Positions 8,726 to 17,193 of a stretch of DNA of 64,000 bases are shown in pieces. The translations under genes and the position numbers were made by a program. The notes under the pieces are model-generated. The model was not told the origin of the DNA. It did no database searches and saw nothing but the letters and a program-made list of their open reading frames with translations. Source of the DNA: Actinomycetales bacterium (GTDB taxonomy: Bacteria; Actinomycetota; Actinomycetes; Actinomycetales; Microbacteriaceae); NCBI GenBank assembly GCA_015654475.1, contig JAATGV010000011.1, forward strand, positions 1-64,000. Direction: 5' to 3'. The first letter of the stretch is position 1. Every line of letters begins with the position of its first letter.

Positions 8726-9303
8726 GTGCAGAGACGAGATTAGAGACAAGAACAAGGCGAGATCGGAGAAGTGCCCGACGGATAACGTTCTGGGCTGTCG
8801 TCCGGGGTGCGGGTCTGGCCTTGGCCATCTGCCTGGTATTGGTTGTGAAGGTCGTTCCCTTCCTTTTCGGCGGGAATTCGCTCATCGTGCTCACGGGCTC
8901 CATGCAGCCGACTCTGAATCCGGGGGATCTGATCGCCATTCGCCCAGTCGCGGCAAGCGAGATTTCAGTCGGCGACATTGTCACATTCCAGCCCACATCG
9001 GATGACCCGACTCTCATCACCCACCGCGTGGTGAGCAAGGGAGTCGGCCCAGAGGGGATCGTCTTCACTACGCAAGGCGACAACAATGATGCTGCGGATG
9101 CGCAGATCGTCGCCGCGCAGGTGCAGGGGATTTACATGTATCGCGTTCCGCTGATCGGCTTTCCGCTGAATGCGATCGGCGGCGTAGGAAGTGGCACGGT
9201 TGTCATCCTGGCGGCACTCCTTATTGCGTACGCCGTCTATGCGATATTCGCACCGGGCAGGCGTCGCTCCCCGTCCGCGGGGACCGGAAAGGCGCAGCCA
9301 TGA
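8722..9303 (+). CDS. sipW: SipW-like signal peptidase I (S26B, ER/archaeal type)
   Basis: This 193-aa membrane protease has a basic N-terminus, a membrane segment at about 24-49, the nucleophile motif LTGSMQPTL with Ser60, and LITHRVV with His101. The S26B class uses His where ordinary bacterial SPase I uses Lys, so Ser60/His101 marks the SipW type. A GDNND motif lies at 119-123, and a second hydrophobic segment near the C-terminus ends in GRRRSPS. GGGAGG precedes the ATG. The three preceding genes carry the matching alternate signals and are its likely substrates. It overlaps the next gene by 4 nt. Confidence 0.9.
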   Translation: MSAETRLETRTRRDRRSARRITFWAVVRGAGLALAICLVLVVKVVPFLFGGNSLIVLTGSMQPTLNPGDLIAIRPVAASEISVGDIVTFQPTSDDPTLITHRVVSKGVGPEGIVFTTQGDNNDAADAQIVAAQVQGIYMYRVPLIGFPLNAIGGVGSGTVVILAALLIAYAVYAIFAPGRRRSPSAGTGKAQP

Positions 9304-9998
9304 TACGGGCAGCCAGCAGAATCAGCGCCTTCCTATGGGTCATGGTTTTCGTTGCTCTGGTTGCGGTAGTTGCAGGAGGCAATGCAGCTCGCGCCGACGA
9401 GGGAGACTTGGCGATCTCCTGGGTCGGCGACACGATGCATCTGGACTGGCGTGGGGCCACCACGACGACAACGCAAGACTCATTTCTTGGAGACAGGGTC
9501 GTCTCACCTGGCGACCATGTCGCACGCACCATCTCGATCACGAATTCAGGTGCAGGCGAGGGCAAAGTCTCCGTTCGGATCACCGAGCCAGTCGTATCGG
9601 CACAAAATGGCGTCGGCGAGCTGTCGTCGCTGTCATGGCGAATGGGGGATGTCTCGGGCACGAGTTCCTTGGGTGGCCTGTTGAAAGACAGAACAATGGT
9701 GACCGATTTCGTGCTCGCGAGGGGAGAATCCGAAGACTTCACTCTCACATACGACTTCCCGATCGGTGCCACCGGCGGCAATAGGGCTGCGTCGGGAACA
9801 TTCTCGACAGCCCAGTTCGACATCGAGGTCTCGATTCGTGGGGCGGGCAAGGCGCTCGTCGACACGAATGCTATGACGGCTGCAAGCGGCTGGCTGGTCG
9901 TGGGGTGGGGAATGCTTGGCGGTGGAGTGGTGCTGGTGCTGGTCGCGCTGCGCCGTCGCAGGCAGCAACCGGACGCCTCATCCACCCATCGGCAATAA
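9300..9998 (+). CDS. Exported, C-terminally membrane-anchored protein of the SipW cluster
   Basis: The protein has 232 aa and starts inside the peptidase stop (ATGA). Residues 1-31 form a signal sequence ending ANAARA-DEG. The ectodomain (about 32-190) contains VSPGDHVARTISITNSGAGEGKVSVRI, a pattern seen in beta-sandwich surface domains. A single hydrophobic helix at about 195-218 is followed by RRRRQQ, so it should sit in the membrane with the ectodomain outside. Its lack of an ALW motif and its last place in the cluster suggest an anchor or assembly partner for the exported subunits. No family name is recognised. Confidence 0.7.
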   Translation: MIRAASRISAFLWVMVFVALVAVVAGGNAARADEGDLAISWVGDTMHLDWRGATTTTTQDSFLGDRVVSPGDHVARTISITNSGAGEGKVSVRITEPVVSAQNGVGELSSLSWRMGDVSGTSSLGGLLKDRTMVTDFVLARGESEDFTLTYDFPIGATGGNRAASGTFSTAQFDIEVSIRGAGKALVDTNAMTAASGWLVVGWGMLGGGVVLVLVALRRRRQQPDASSTHRQ

Positions 9999-10019
9999 GC
10001 GGAAACGGGTCGCCCGAGC

Positions 10020-11012
10020 CTACCCCTGTTCAATAACCTCGCCGTCGCTGTCAAGCAGAATCCGTGTTGTGCTCGAATGATTCCGAAAATGCAGCGACAC
10101 AGCTCCATAGCGTCCTCGCGGGATGGTGCGGATGGTGAGCGAGTCAAAATCAGAGGTCTGGATGCGGCTGGCGATTTGCGTGGCCAGGCTGGTGCTGATC
10201 ACGTGGGAAGCATCGTCCTGTTCGCCGAGCAGCAGCACAGAGATGCCGCGCTGGCGCAGCTGCCTCACTGCGGCGGCAAGCACGGGATGGCGCAGAGCGG
10301 GCGACCGCAGCCGATCGCGAATTTCTGCCTCCGTTATCGCGATTTTTCTGTGCAGAGCCTCGTCAAGCTCCGCTCCGCTCGATATTGCGGCCACAATGGG
10401 ACGCACCTGGTCGAGCATTTGCGATACTTCGGCGTTGATCTGAGAGGCTGCCTCCGCCGAGACCTGAACAGCTAGCTCGCGCTGGGCGGCCACGCTCCGG
10501 TGTGCCCGCTCTTTGGCAACAATGCGGCTGACCGCTATGTACCAGATGACACCGGCGAATATTGACGCGATTGGGATTGCCAGCATGGTAACGACAACGT
10601 CGGGCGTGGCCCCCATGAGGATCCCGAGCGCCGTCATGACGGCGATCATTGCGCCTCCTCCGATGGCGCCGGCGGCAATGTTCCCTCGCGGAAAAATCAG
10701 TCCGATCAGGTACGAGGAAAAGTTGAGCATCCCGTTGTCGATGAAAGACGCGGAGCCATACATCGTCGAGGCCGCGCTTGCAATCGCGCAGATGATTACC
10801 ATCCAACTCCATAGCGGGGAGAGGATCTCGGCGCCTGGCCTGGTCAGTGCGATGGTTCCAACCCCCGTGAGAGCGTATGACAGGAACTGCAGGACGCCGG
10901 GCGCGGGCTCGCCTATGGCATCAGTTGTGCAGACCACAAACCAGACGATCAGAACCGCCCATCGCGCCCCTGGTGTACCGAGCCCAACTGGCGCGGGCTT
11001 GCGGGCTGCCAT
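10020..11012 (-). CDS. Membrane protein, third gene of the two-component operon
   Basis: The ATG at 11012 (330 aa) overlaps the kinase stop by one base (TGATG). The N-terminal 165 residues contain about six hydrophobic segments. A helical stretch (KERAHRSVAAQRELAVQVSAEAASQINAEVSQMLDQV) and a cytoplasmic domain of about 150 residues follow. The layout resembles a histidine kinase, with a DHp-like helix followed by a domain, but I see no H-box and no N/G1/G2 ATP-binding motifs. It may be an accessory sensor or a degenerate kinase modulating the pair. It ends 21 nt from the convergent secretion cluster. Confidence 0.65.
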   Translation of the reverse strand: MAARKPAPVGLGTPGARWAVLIVWFVVCTTDAIGEPAPGVLQFLSYALTGVGTIALTRPGAEILSPLWSWMVIICAIASAASTMYGSASFIDNGMLNFSSYLIGLIFPRGNIAAGAIGGGAMIAVMTALGILMGATPDVVVTMLAIPIASIFAGVIWYIAVSRIVAKERAHRSVAAQRELAVQVSAEAASQINAEVSQMLDQVRPIVAAISSGAELDEALHRKIAITEAEIRDRLRSPALRHPVLAAAVRQLRQRGISVLLLGEQDDASHVISTSLATQIASRIQTSDFDSLTIRTIPRGRYGAVSLHFRNHSSTTRILLDSDGEVIEQG

Positions 11013-12154
11013 CACCTCTGCCATGAGACACACACCTCTGTTCCCTTGCCGGGGGCGGACCAGATTTCGGCGTTACCACCGCTGAGCGAACTCATTCTGT
11101 GTTGAATGCTTTCGCGCACACCGATCCGCTCTGCTGGTACGCGGGAGAGATCGTATCCACATCCATTGTCGGTAATCGTGGTCGTCAGCATGTGCGTTGA
11201 CGCGAAAATCCGGGCAGATATCGTGACATCTGGCCCGGCGTGCTTGACACTGTTTCGTAGCGCCTCGCTCGCCGCTCTAGCGATCGTGTCAACCGCAAGG
11301 GTCGGTAGGAAGCCTGGCTCGCTCACGCATTCTACTTGGGTGTTGGGAGCGATGCTGTGGATGCCTTCCTGGAGCATGCGAATCGCGGTCGCGGTGTCGA
11401 CCTGGCCAGGCCGCATGGCTGGGATCGGATTCTCGAGGTAGAGGAGAGCCCGTTGCGACTGCTCTGTGAGTTCCTCGGGAGGCGTGCCGGTGAAGGTGAG
11501 GGCGGTGTTGAGAAAGGAGAGCACCTCGTCGTGCATCATTGCCGACATCTGCTCTCTTTGCACGACCTGCTCTTGAGCCTCAAGCTCCGCTTTCTCCATT
11601 GCGAAGGCGGCCAGTTTTGCGCTTCGTAGTCTTATGAGATGCGCGCGGATTACGAAGAATATAACCACGAAGGCGAAGTTGTTTATGTGCGACGGCAGTA
11701 CTGAGGCGATCGTGTGGGGAACGGATCCGAGGAATATCAGACTCGATACAGCGGGAAGCGTCGCGAGAAATATGCTGACTAGCACAGCAGCCACCGGGCG
11801 CAGGAGCAAACAGAGGATAGCGACGTAAGACGGCTCAAGGGTCCAGGCCCAGGGGGCGCTGGTCAAGGTAGAGGTGTCGGCCGCGGCAGAGGATGTGATG
11901 GCGAGTATCCCACCGAGTATCGGGATCGACATCCATACGATGCGCAATGCGTGGTAAGGGATGAAGCGGCCAAGTTCGCCGATGGACACGATGACCAGGA
12001 GAAGGACGATTCCGAGGGCGTTCCACCAAACATCCGAATGGGAGCGCTGGCCGATGAACTCGGGCAACGAAACCACGAAGGCCAGAGGAATACTGCCGAC
12101 TGACACTACCCGCGCGACCTGCCGATCGATCGCCTCATGGGTTTCGTCTTTCAC
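11012..12154 (-). CDS. NarL-type sensor histidine kinase
   Basis: I chose the GTG at 12154 (380 aa) because it falls just after the regulator stop; the open frame further 5' overlaps the regulator. Residues 15-170 hold about six membrane segments with no large external domain, so it probably senses within or at the membrane. His208 in EQMSAMMHDEVLSFL is the likely phospho-acceptor. The C-terminal HATPase domain shows AASEALRNSVKHA (N box), TDNGCGYD (G1) and GKGTEV (G2). It should phosphorylate the response regulator encoded directly upstream. Targets are unknown; the convergent SipW cluster is one candidate. Confidence 0.85.
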   Translation of the reverse strand: MKDETHEAIDRQVARVVSVGSIPLAFVVSLPEFIGQRSHSDVWWNALGIVLLLVIVSIGELGRFIPYHALRIVWMSIPILGGILAITSSAAADTSTLTSAPWAWTLEPSYVAILCLLLRPVAAVLVSIFLATLPAVSSLIFLGSVPHTIASVLPSHINNFAFVVIFFVIRAHLIRLRSAKLAAFAMEKAELEAQEQVVQREQMSAMMHDEVLSFLNTALTFTGTPPEELTEQSQRALLYLENPIPAMRPGQVDTATAIRMLQEGIHSIAPNTQVECVSEPGFLPTLAVDTIARAASEALRNSVKHAGPDVTISARIFASTHMLTTTITDNGCGYDLSRVPAERIGVRESIQHRMSSLSGGNAEIWSAPGKGTEVCVSWQR

Positions 12155-12158
12155 GACG

Positions 12159-12794
12159 CTACCCTTGCGGTGCAACAATGCCGTCTTCGACGGCCCGGCG
12201 ATACAGATCCACTTTCGTTTTTGCTGGCCGGGAGAGCGCCGCATATTTGGCTCGTATCCGTTGGATGTGGTCGAGAACTGTTTCGCGGGATATGAAAAGC
12301 TGTGCTGCGACGCGTTCTGCGGTCTCGCCAGACGCATAGAGCGCGAGCACTTGGGCTTCCCGGGGCGACAGCGACGCGGTGACGAAGGGACTGTCGGAGT
12401 CGAGTGCCGCCGCCCAGTCCGGGCTTGCGACAACACCGTCGTTGGCTGCGACGCGGATAGCGTTCAGGAGCACTTCGGGTGGTTCCGACTTTCGAACCAT
12501 GCCTTGTACCCCCGCCTTGCTGGCCTCTCGGATGAGCGCGGGACGTTCGCCGCTTGTGAACGCGATGGCCTTGATGCCTTCGGCGGCGAGCGCGAACGCG
12601 TTCTCGGTGGGGGTGCTTCCATCGCTCAGCGAGAGGTCGAGCAGGACAACGTCGAGGTGGGTGTTTTGGGCGAGCACTTCTGGCACGGATGCCCCGGAGG
12701 CGACCAAGGCCATGTCGCTCTGGAGTTCGAGAATACCGCTCACTCCAAACACCAGTGTGGGATGGTCATCAACGATTCCAACCTGGGTTACCAC
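12159..12794 (-). CDS. LuxR/NarL-family response regulator
   Basis: The GTG at 12794 (211 aa) has GAGGGGG upstream, so I prefer it to starts further 5'. The receiver domain shows the acidic pocket VDDHP (Asp9, Asp10), the phospho-acceptor Asp53 in VVLLDLSLSDG, then FTSG and VRKSE. The C-terminal HTH is LSPREAQVLALYASGETAERVAAQLFIS with recognition helix residues RETVLDHI. It is the first gene of a three-gene operon with its kinase and a membrane protein, with 4-nt spacing to the kinase. Confidence 0.88.
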   Translation of the reverse strand: MVTQVGIVDDHPTLVFGVSGILELQSDMALVASGASVPEVLAQNTHLDVVLLDLSLSDGSTPTENAFALAAEGIKAIAFTSGERPALIREASKAGVQGMVRKSEPPEVLLNAIRVAANDGVVASPDWAAALDSDSPFVTASLSPREAQVLALYASGETAERVAAQLFISRETVLDHIQRIRAKYAALSRPAKTKVDLYRRAVEDGIVAPQG

Positions 12795-13119
12795 TCCGGC
12801 CCCCTCTCGTCGCGTGCGTCCTCCCGTGGTGTTCGTGCCACAAGAGCAATGCCAGAAAGGCAGAGAAGTTTCGTGCCGCAATAATATAGCTTCTCGTGGG
12901 TCTTGTCGGGGTGAGAGAGACCACGTTCCTCCCGGTCTCGGGTGCATTCAGACATACGATGCCGTCCCCTATCTGCCGAGCACCCCGCCGCCCAAGGTTG
13001 CTGAAGATTGCCCCGGAGTCTGAACGTTTTCGTTGGGCTCGCTGAGCGCTCCCCCTTATAGTAATGGGGAGCTTCAGGAATAACTGGGGCCGAAACGCTG
13101 CGAAGGAAAAGGTTCGGTT
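12795..13119. promoter_or_regulatory. Divergent intergenic region with a candidate lemA promoter
   Basis: No gene is seen. On the plus strand, TTGGGC (13033-13038) and TATAGT (13057-13062) are 18 bp apart and form a plausible -35/-10 pair for lemA-htpX. A 7-bp inverted repeat GCTCCCC/GGGGAGC (13048-13054, 13066-13072) straddles the -10 box and could be an operator. Nothing clear is visible for the response regulator on the other strand. Confidence 0.4.
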
Positions 13120-13689
13120 ATGCACGGCGCACTCATCGCTCTCTTCATCGTTATCGGGCTCGTGCTCGTCATCGGAATATGGCTATGGGCAACGTATAAC
13201 TCCCTGGTGACGCTGCGCAATCGGGTCGATGAAGCCTGGAGCGACATCACCGTTCAACTCAAGCGACGTGCTGATCTTATTCCCAATCTCGTCGAGACCG
13301 TCAAGGGCTATGCCGCCCATGAAAAGGGCGTGTTCGAGGCTGTTACTCAGGCTCGTTCGGCGCTGATGACCGCCGATACCCCCGCTCAAGCGGGTCAGGC
13401 CGAGAACATGATGACGGGTGCGTTGAAGAGCCTGTTTGCTGTTGCCGAGGCCTATCCGCAGTTGCAGGCGAGTCAGAACTTCTTGAAGTTGCAGGCGGAT
13501 TTGGTGGATGCGGAAGACAAGATCCAGGCCGCCCGCCGCTTCTACAACGGCGGGGTTCGTGAGTACAACACGAAGTTGCAGATGTTCCCCACGAATCTGA
13601 TCGCGGGCGCGTTCAAGTTCACGGCGCGCGACTTCTTCGAGGTGGAGGATCCATCGGCGATCGCCGAACCTCCGCGCATCCAGTTCTAG
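13120..13689 (+). CDS. lemA: LemA family protein
   Basis: This 189-aa protein starts at an ATG behind AAGGAAAAGG. Residues 4-24 are one membrane helix. The rest is the LemA four-helix bundle, with the family signature [36 protein letters not shown] and [12 protein letters not shown]. LemA proteins are membrane-anchored and often sit beside M48 peptidases, as here (htpX starts 20 nt downstream). The exact molecular role is not established; membrane stress or surface-protein handling is the usual suggestion. Confidence 0.92.
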   Translation: MHGALIALFIVIGLVLVIGIWLWATYNSLVTLRNRVDEAWSDITVQLKRRADLIPNLVETVKGYAAHEKGVFEAVTQARSALMTADTPAQAGQAENMMTGALKSLFAVAEAYPQLQASQNFLKLQADLVDAEDKIQAARRFYNGGVREYNTKLQMFPTNLIAGAFKFTARDFFEVEDPSAIAEPPRIQF

Positions 13690-13709
13690 CGATACCCGGG
13701 GGCTGATCC

Positions 13710-14594
13710 GTGTATCGAGCGATACGCAAGAACAAAGTCAACACAGTCATCATCATTGTGTTTTTCATCGTCATCATCGCCGGCCTTGGCTATGTCGCGA
13801 GCCTTTATTTCGGCGACTGGACCATAACGATTTGGGCGGTGGTGGGCGCATGCATCTACGCGCTCATCCAGTATTTTGCTGCGGGTAGCCAGATTGTGGC
13901 GATCTCAGGCGCGCGAGAGATCGGGCCGCAAGACGATCCGCGGCTGTACCGCATTGTCGAGAACCTGGCGATCACGACAGGCAGTCCGATGCCTAAGGTA
14001 TACATTCTTGACGATCCAGCGCCGAACGCCTTTGCCACAGGCCGCGACCCCAAACATGCCGTTGTGTGTGCCACCACCGGTCTCTTGGATATCCTCAGCG
14101 ATCGTGAGCTCACAGGTGTGATGGCGCACGAGTTGGGGCATGTCCGCAACTACGACATTCGCGTCTCTCTTATCGTCTTTGGTCTCGCCGTAGCGTTGGG
14201 TCTCATCGCCGACATCCTGATGAGAGTCGTGTTCTGGGGCAATCGCAGCCGAGACAACAACGGTGGTGCACAAATAGTTTTTCTGGTGATCGGAATCGTT
14301 GCCGCCATCGTCGCACCGATCGTCGCGACGATCGTACAGTTGGCGGTGTCTCGCCAACGCGAATACTTGGCCGACGCCACTGGTGCGCTTACGACGCGCG
14401 ACCCGGAGGGTCTTGCCAGCGCCCTTCAGAAGCTCATCGAGTACCAGCAGCCCATGAGAAAGCAGAATACGGCGACGGCTCACCTCTATATCAACGATCC
14501 GTTGAAGCCGGGGCTGTCGGCGCGGCTCTTTGCCACGCACCCGCCACTGCCTGATCGCATCATGCGATTGCTGGACAACGCCGATAAGTTTTAG
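13710..14594 (+). CDS. htpX: M48 membrane zinc metalloprotease HtpX
   Basis: A GTG start at 13710 gives 294 aa. Two membrane helices occupy residues 12-60 and two more about 152-205. The zinc motif HELGH lies at 140-144 and the third ligand is Glu218 in REYLADATGA. HtpX degrades misfolded membrane proteins. The C-terminus has the conserved LFATHPPLPDRI segment. It forms a two-gene operon with lemA and converges with the next gene, sharing 4 bases at the stop codons. Confidence 0.92.
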   Translation: MYRAIRKNKVNTVIIIVFFIVIIAGLGYVASLYFGDWTITIWAVVGACIYALIQYFAAGSQIVAISGAREIGPQDDPRLYRIVENLAITTGSPMPKVYILDDPAPNAFATGRDPKHAVVCATTGLLDILSDRELTGVMAHELGHVRNYDIRVSLIVFGLAVALGLIADILMRVVFWGNRSRDNNGGAQIVFLVIGIVAAIVAPIVATIVQLAVSRQREYLADATGALTTRDPEGLASALQKLIEYQQPMRKQNTATAHLYINDPLKPGLSARLFATHPPLPDRIMRLLDNADKF

Positions 14595-15859
14595 TGCCGT
14601 GCCGCAGATACGGCAATCGTCAGTTCTGTGGCGAGGTTCCCCTTTTCGTGTACCAGAACGGTGTGCAGCCCCTGCCAAGCTGCGGCCTCCCACAATGACG
14701 CAGCCAGCTCAACGGCGGTGTGTGCAGGCGCGCCTGCCTCGGCCCAGGCTGCTTTGACCTGCAGAACGCCGGATACGCGGTCAGCTTTCAAGTCGACGCG
14801 TGCGACGATCTGATCGCCCAGAAGGTAGGGGAGCGTGTAGTAGCCGTAGACCCGTTGGGCCTCTGGCGTATAGATCTCGATGCGATAGTGAAAGTCGAAC
14901 AGGCGTTCTGCACGCGGCCGAAACCAGATGAGTGGATCGAACGGGCTGAGCAGCGCGTGCGCGTCGACTCGGCGGGGCACCGGCTGTCGCGCGTGCATCC
15001 ATGCATTGTCACGCCATCCATCCACCCTCACTGGCTCGATGACGCCGTCGGCTTCGAGCTCTGCGAGCGCGGTGAGCGCCTCCGGCTTGGTCATGCGAAA
15101 GTAGTCGGCGGCATCGGCGGCGGTGAAGACTCCCAGGTTAGCCGCGGCCGTTGCAACGAGGGCGCGTCGCGAGTCGGCAGGCGTGAGTGGATCGAGTGCG
15201 CGGATGCGTGCGGGAATCACCTGTTCGGGGGTTGCGTACACCCGTTCGAAACGGTTTCGGTCGGCCGCAGTGAGGTCGCCGATCAAAAAAAGCCATTCGA
15301 GCCCGCGTTTCACATCGGACCACCCCCACCACGAGCCGGTGCGCTGGTTGCGTTCGTGGTCGATGTTGCGGGCCGACACGGGACCGTTCTCTGCGACATA
15401 TTCGCGCAGCCAGTCGACGAATGCTGCGTTCTCGTGAGCCCAGGCATGCCCCCTGCCCTCGCGGGTGCGGTAGTTATCTTTGCGCCAGTGCCACAGCGGC
15501 CACGTCTCGATGGGCAAGTAGGTCGCCTCATGCCCCCAATACTCGAAAACGCGCGGGGCACCCGTGGCAGAGAGGGCATCGAGATCGGCCTGCGAGTAGA
15601 CGCCGAGGCGTGAATACAGCGGCATATAGTGCGCCCTCGCAAATACGTTGACGGAGTCGATTTGTAGGACGCCCATGCGCCGTACCGTGCGTGCCACCTG
15701 CCGCGCGGGCGCCACTGCGCTGGTCGAAGGGATGGCGTCGGCCTCGTTCTCTAGTAGCACACGGCGCTGGGCCAACTGTGATGCGGAAATGGCAACACGT
15801 CGAGCCGCGCTTGGGCTGAGGAGGCGAAGAGGCACGTTCGGCAGTCTAGTTACTGGCAC
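14591..15859 (-). CDS. Winged-helix YcaQ-like protein (HTH_42 family)
   Basis: The core starts PNVPLRLLSPSAARRVAISASQLAQ and contains LGVLQIDSVNVFARAHYMPLYSRLG, FEYWGHEATYLP and HALLSPFDPLIWFRPRAERLFDFHYRIEIYTPEAQRVYGYYTLPYLLGD. These are marks of the winged-helix family that includes the DNA-crosslink glycosylases YcaQ and AlkX. YcaQ-type enzymes unhook interstrand crosslinks and remove alkylated bases. The QxD signature typical of characterised members is not obvious (QID at LQIDSVN is a candidate). The start is uncertain: I use the GTG at 15859, but the frame stays open to 16048 and no ribosome binding site decides. Confidence 0.78.
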   Translation of the reverse strand: MPVTRLPNVPLRLLSPSAARRVAISASQLAQRRVLLENEADAIPSTSAVAPARQVARTVRRMGVLQIDSVNVFARAHYMPLYSRLGVYSQADLDALSATGAPRVFEYWGHEATYLPIETWPLWHWRKDNYRTREGRGHAWAHENAAFVDWLREYVAENGPVSARNIDHERNQRTGSWWGWSDVKRGLEWLFLIGDLTAADRNRFERVYATPEQVIPARIRALDPLTPADSRRALVATAAANLGVFTAADAADYFRMTKPEALTALAELEADGVIEPVRVDGWRDNAWMHARQPVPRRVDAHALLSPFDPLIWFRPRAERLFDFHYRIEIYTPEAQRVYGYYTLPYLLGDQIVARVDLKADRVSGVLQVKAAWAEAGAPAHTAVELAASLWEAAAWQGLHTVLVHEKGNLATELTIAVSAARH

Positions 15860-16041
15860 CGAGACGTGAGTGGTGTGTTGTACCGGCGGCTTGGCATGGT
15901 GCATTTTTCGCAGCGGGTCGCCCCATTGGCTTTCGCGCGTCGTGCGTCGTCCGAGCGCATGGGTTCGTGCTCGGGAGACCCCGTTTTCGGCACACCCGAC
16001 TCTCCTGCTGACTGTCAGCACCGGCACATTAGACTGTTCGC

Positions 16042-17193
16042 ATGACACGCGCTGAAAGAAATCAGGCTCCTGTCGACGACATATCGAAAAGATATGTGAC
16101 GGTCGGCGTGCGGGTGGCCGCCGCGTGGTCGTGGCGCTTGATCGTTATCGTTGCGGCCCTCTTGCTCGTTGCCATTACCGTGGCATATTTGCGTATTGTC
16201 GTGATCCCTTTGCTTGTGGCAATTCTGCTGGCGGCGTTGCTGAAACCGCTCATTGATCGGCTTCACAAGTGGAGGTGGCCTCACGCACTTGCGGTCGTCG
16301 TGGCTCTGCTCGTCCTGCTTGGCATAATCGTTGCCATCGTGTGGGTGATCTCTACCCAGTTCAGCCGCGGACTCGCAGACATGAGTGTTCGAACCAAGGA
16401 GTTCTACGAACAGGCCCAGATCTGGTTGCTCGACTCGCCACTGCATGTGACTGAGGACCAGATCAACCAGGTTATCGAGGCCGTCCAGATGGCAATCCAA
16501 TCCGATACGAACGCCTTGGTCGACGGAGTGATCTCGGTTGGTTCAACGGCAGGCCACTTCGTCGCGGGCACTCTGTTGGCTATCTTCACCCTCATTTTTC
16601 TGCTGCTGGATTCGCATGGCATCTTCAAATGGGTGGTAGGGATATTCCCGGAGAAGACGCGGGCGGCAGTGGCAGGCGCGGGTAGGGTCGGCTGGACCAC
16701 CATCTCGAGCTACGTGAGGGTGCAGATATTCGTGGCGTTCGTTGATGCAGTCGGTATCACTATCGTTGCTGCGATTCTGAACCTGCCTATGCTGCTTCCG
16801 ATCGGATTGCTTGTCTTCTTGGCCTCCTTTGTGCCGTTCATCGGTGCCATCGTGAGTGGGCTCTTCGTCTGTCTTGTCGCGCTGGTTTATGGCGGTGTCT
16901 GGCCGGCACTCTTCATGCTCATCGGTGTGGTGGTCGTGCAACAGCTCGAGTCACACGTGCTGCAGCCGTTCATCATGGGTAACGCGGTAAAGGTGCACCC
17001 ACTCGGCGTGGTGTTCGCGGTTGCCATCGGCGCCCTTGTCGCGGGCATTCCCGGCACCCTCTTTGCGGTGCCGCTCGTGGCTGCCGCGAACGTGATGATC
17101 GGATATGTCGGTGGAGGCACGTGGCGCAGGTCTGGGCCTAGCGCTGAGGAGCCGGACGAAGGCCCTGGTGCCAAGGAGCAACTCAACTCATGA
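16042..17193 (+). CDS. AI-2E family transporter (membrane permease)
   Basis: The protein has 383 aa with about eight membrane segments in the typical arrangement. These include a pair of N-terminal helices with the LVAILLAALLKPLIDRLHK loop, a long amphipathic extracytoplasmic stretch (FYEQAQIWLLDS...), and the conserved FVPFIGAIVSG and QQLESHVLQPFIMGNAVKVHPLGVV motifs. Family members include TqsA and some Na+/H+ antiporters, so the substrate here is unknown. It overlaps ilvA by 4 nt (ATGA) and is probably co-transcribed with it. Confidence 0.88.
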   Translation: MTRAERNQAPVDDISKRYVTVGVRVAAAWSWRLIVIVAALLLVAITVAYLRIVVIPLLVAILLAALLKPLIDRLHKWRWPHALAVVVALLVLLGIIVAIVWVISTQFSRGLADMSVRTKEFYEQAQIWLLDSPLHVTEDQINQVIEAVQMAIQSDTNALVDGVISVGSTAGHFVAGTLLAIFTLIFLLLDSHGIFKWVVGIFPEKTRAAVAGAGRVGWTTISSYVRVQIFVAFVDAVGITIVAAILNLPMLLPIGLLVFLASFVPFIGAIVSGLFVCLVALVYGGVWPALFMLIGVVVVQQLESHVLQPFIMGNAVKVHPLGVVFAVAIGALVAGIPGTLFAVPLVAAANVMIGYVGGGTWRRSGPSAEEPDEGPGAKEQLNS

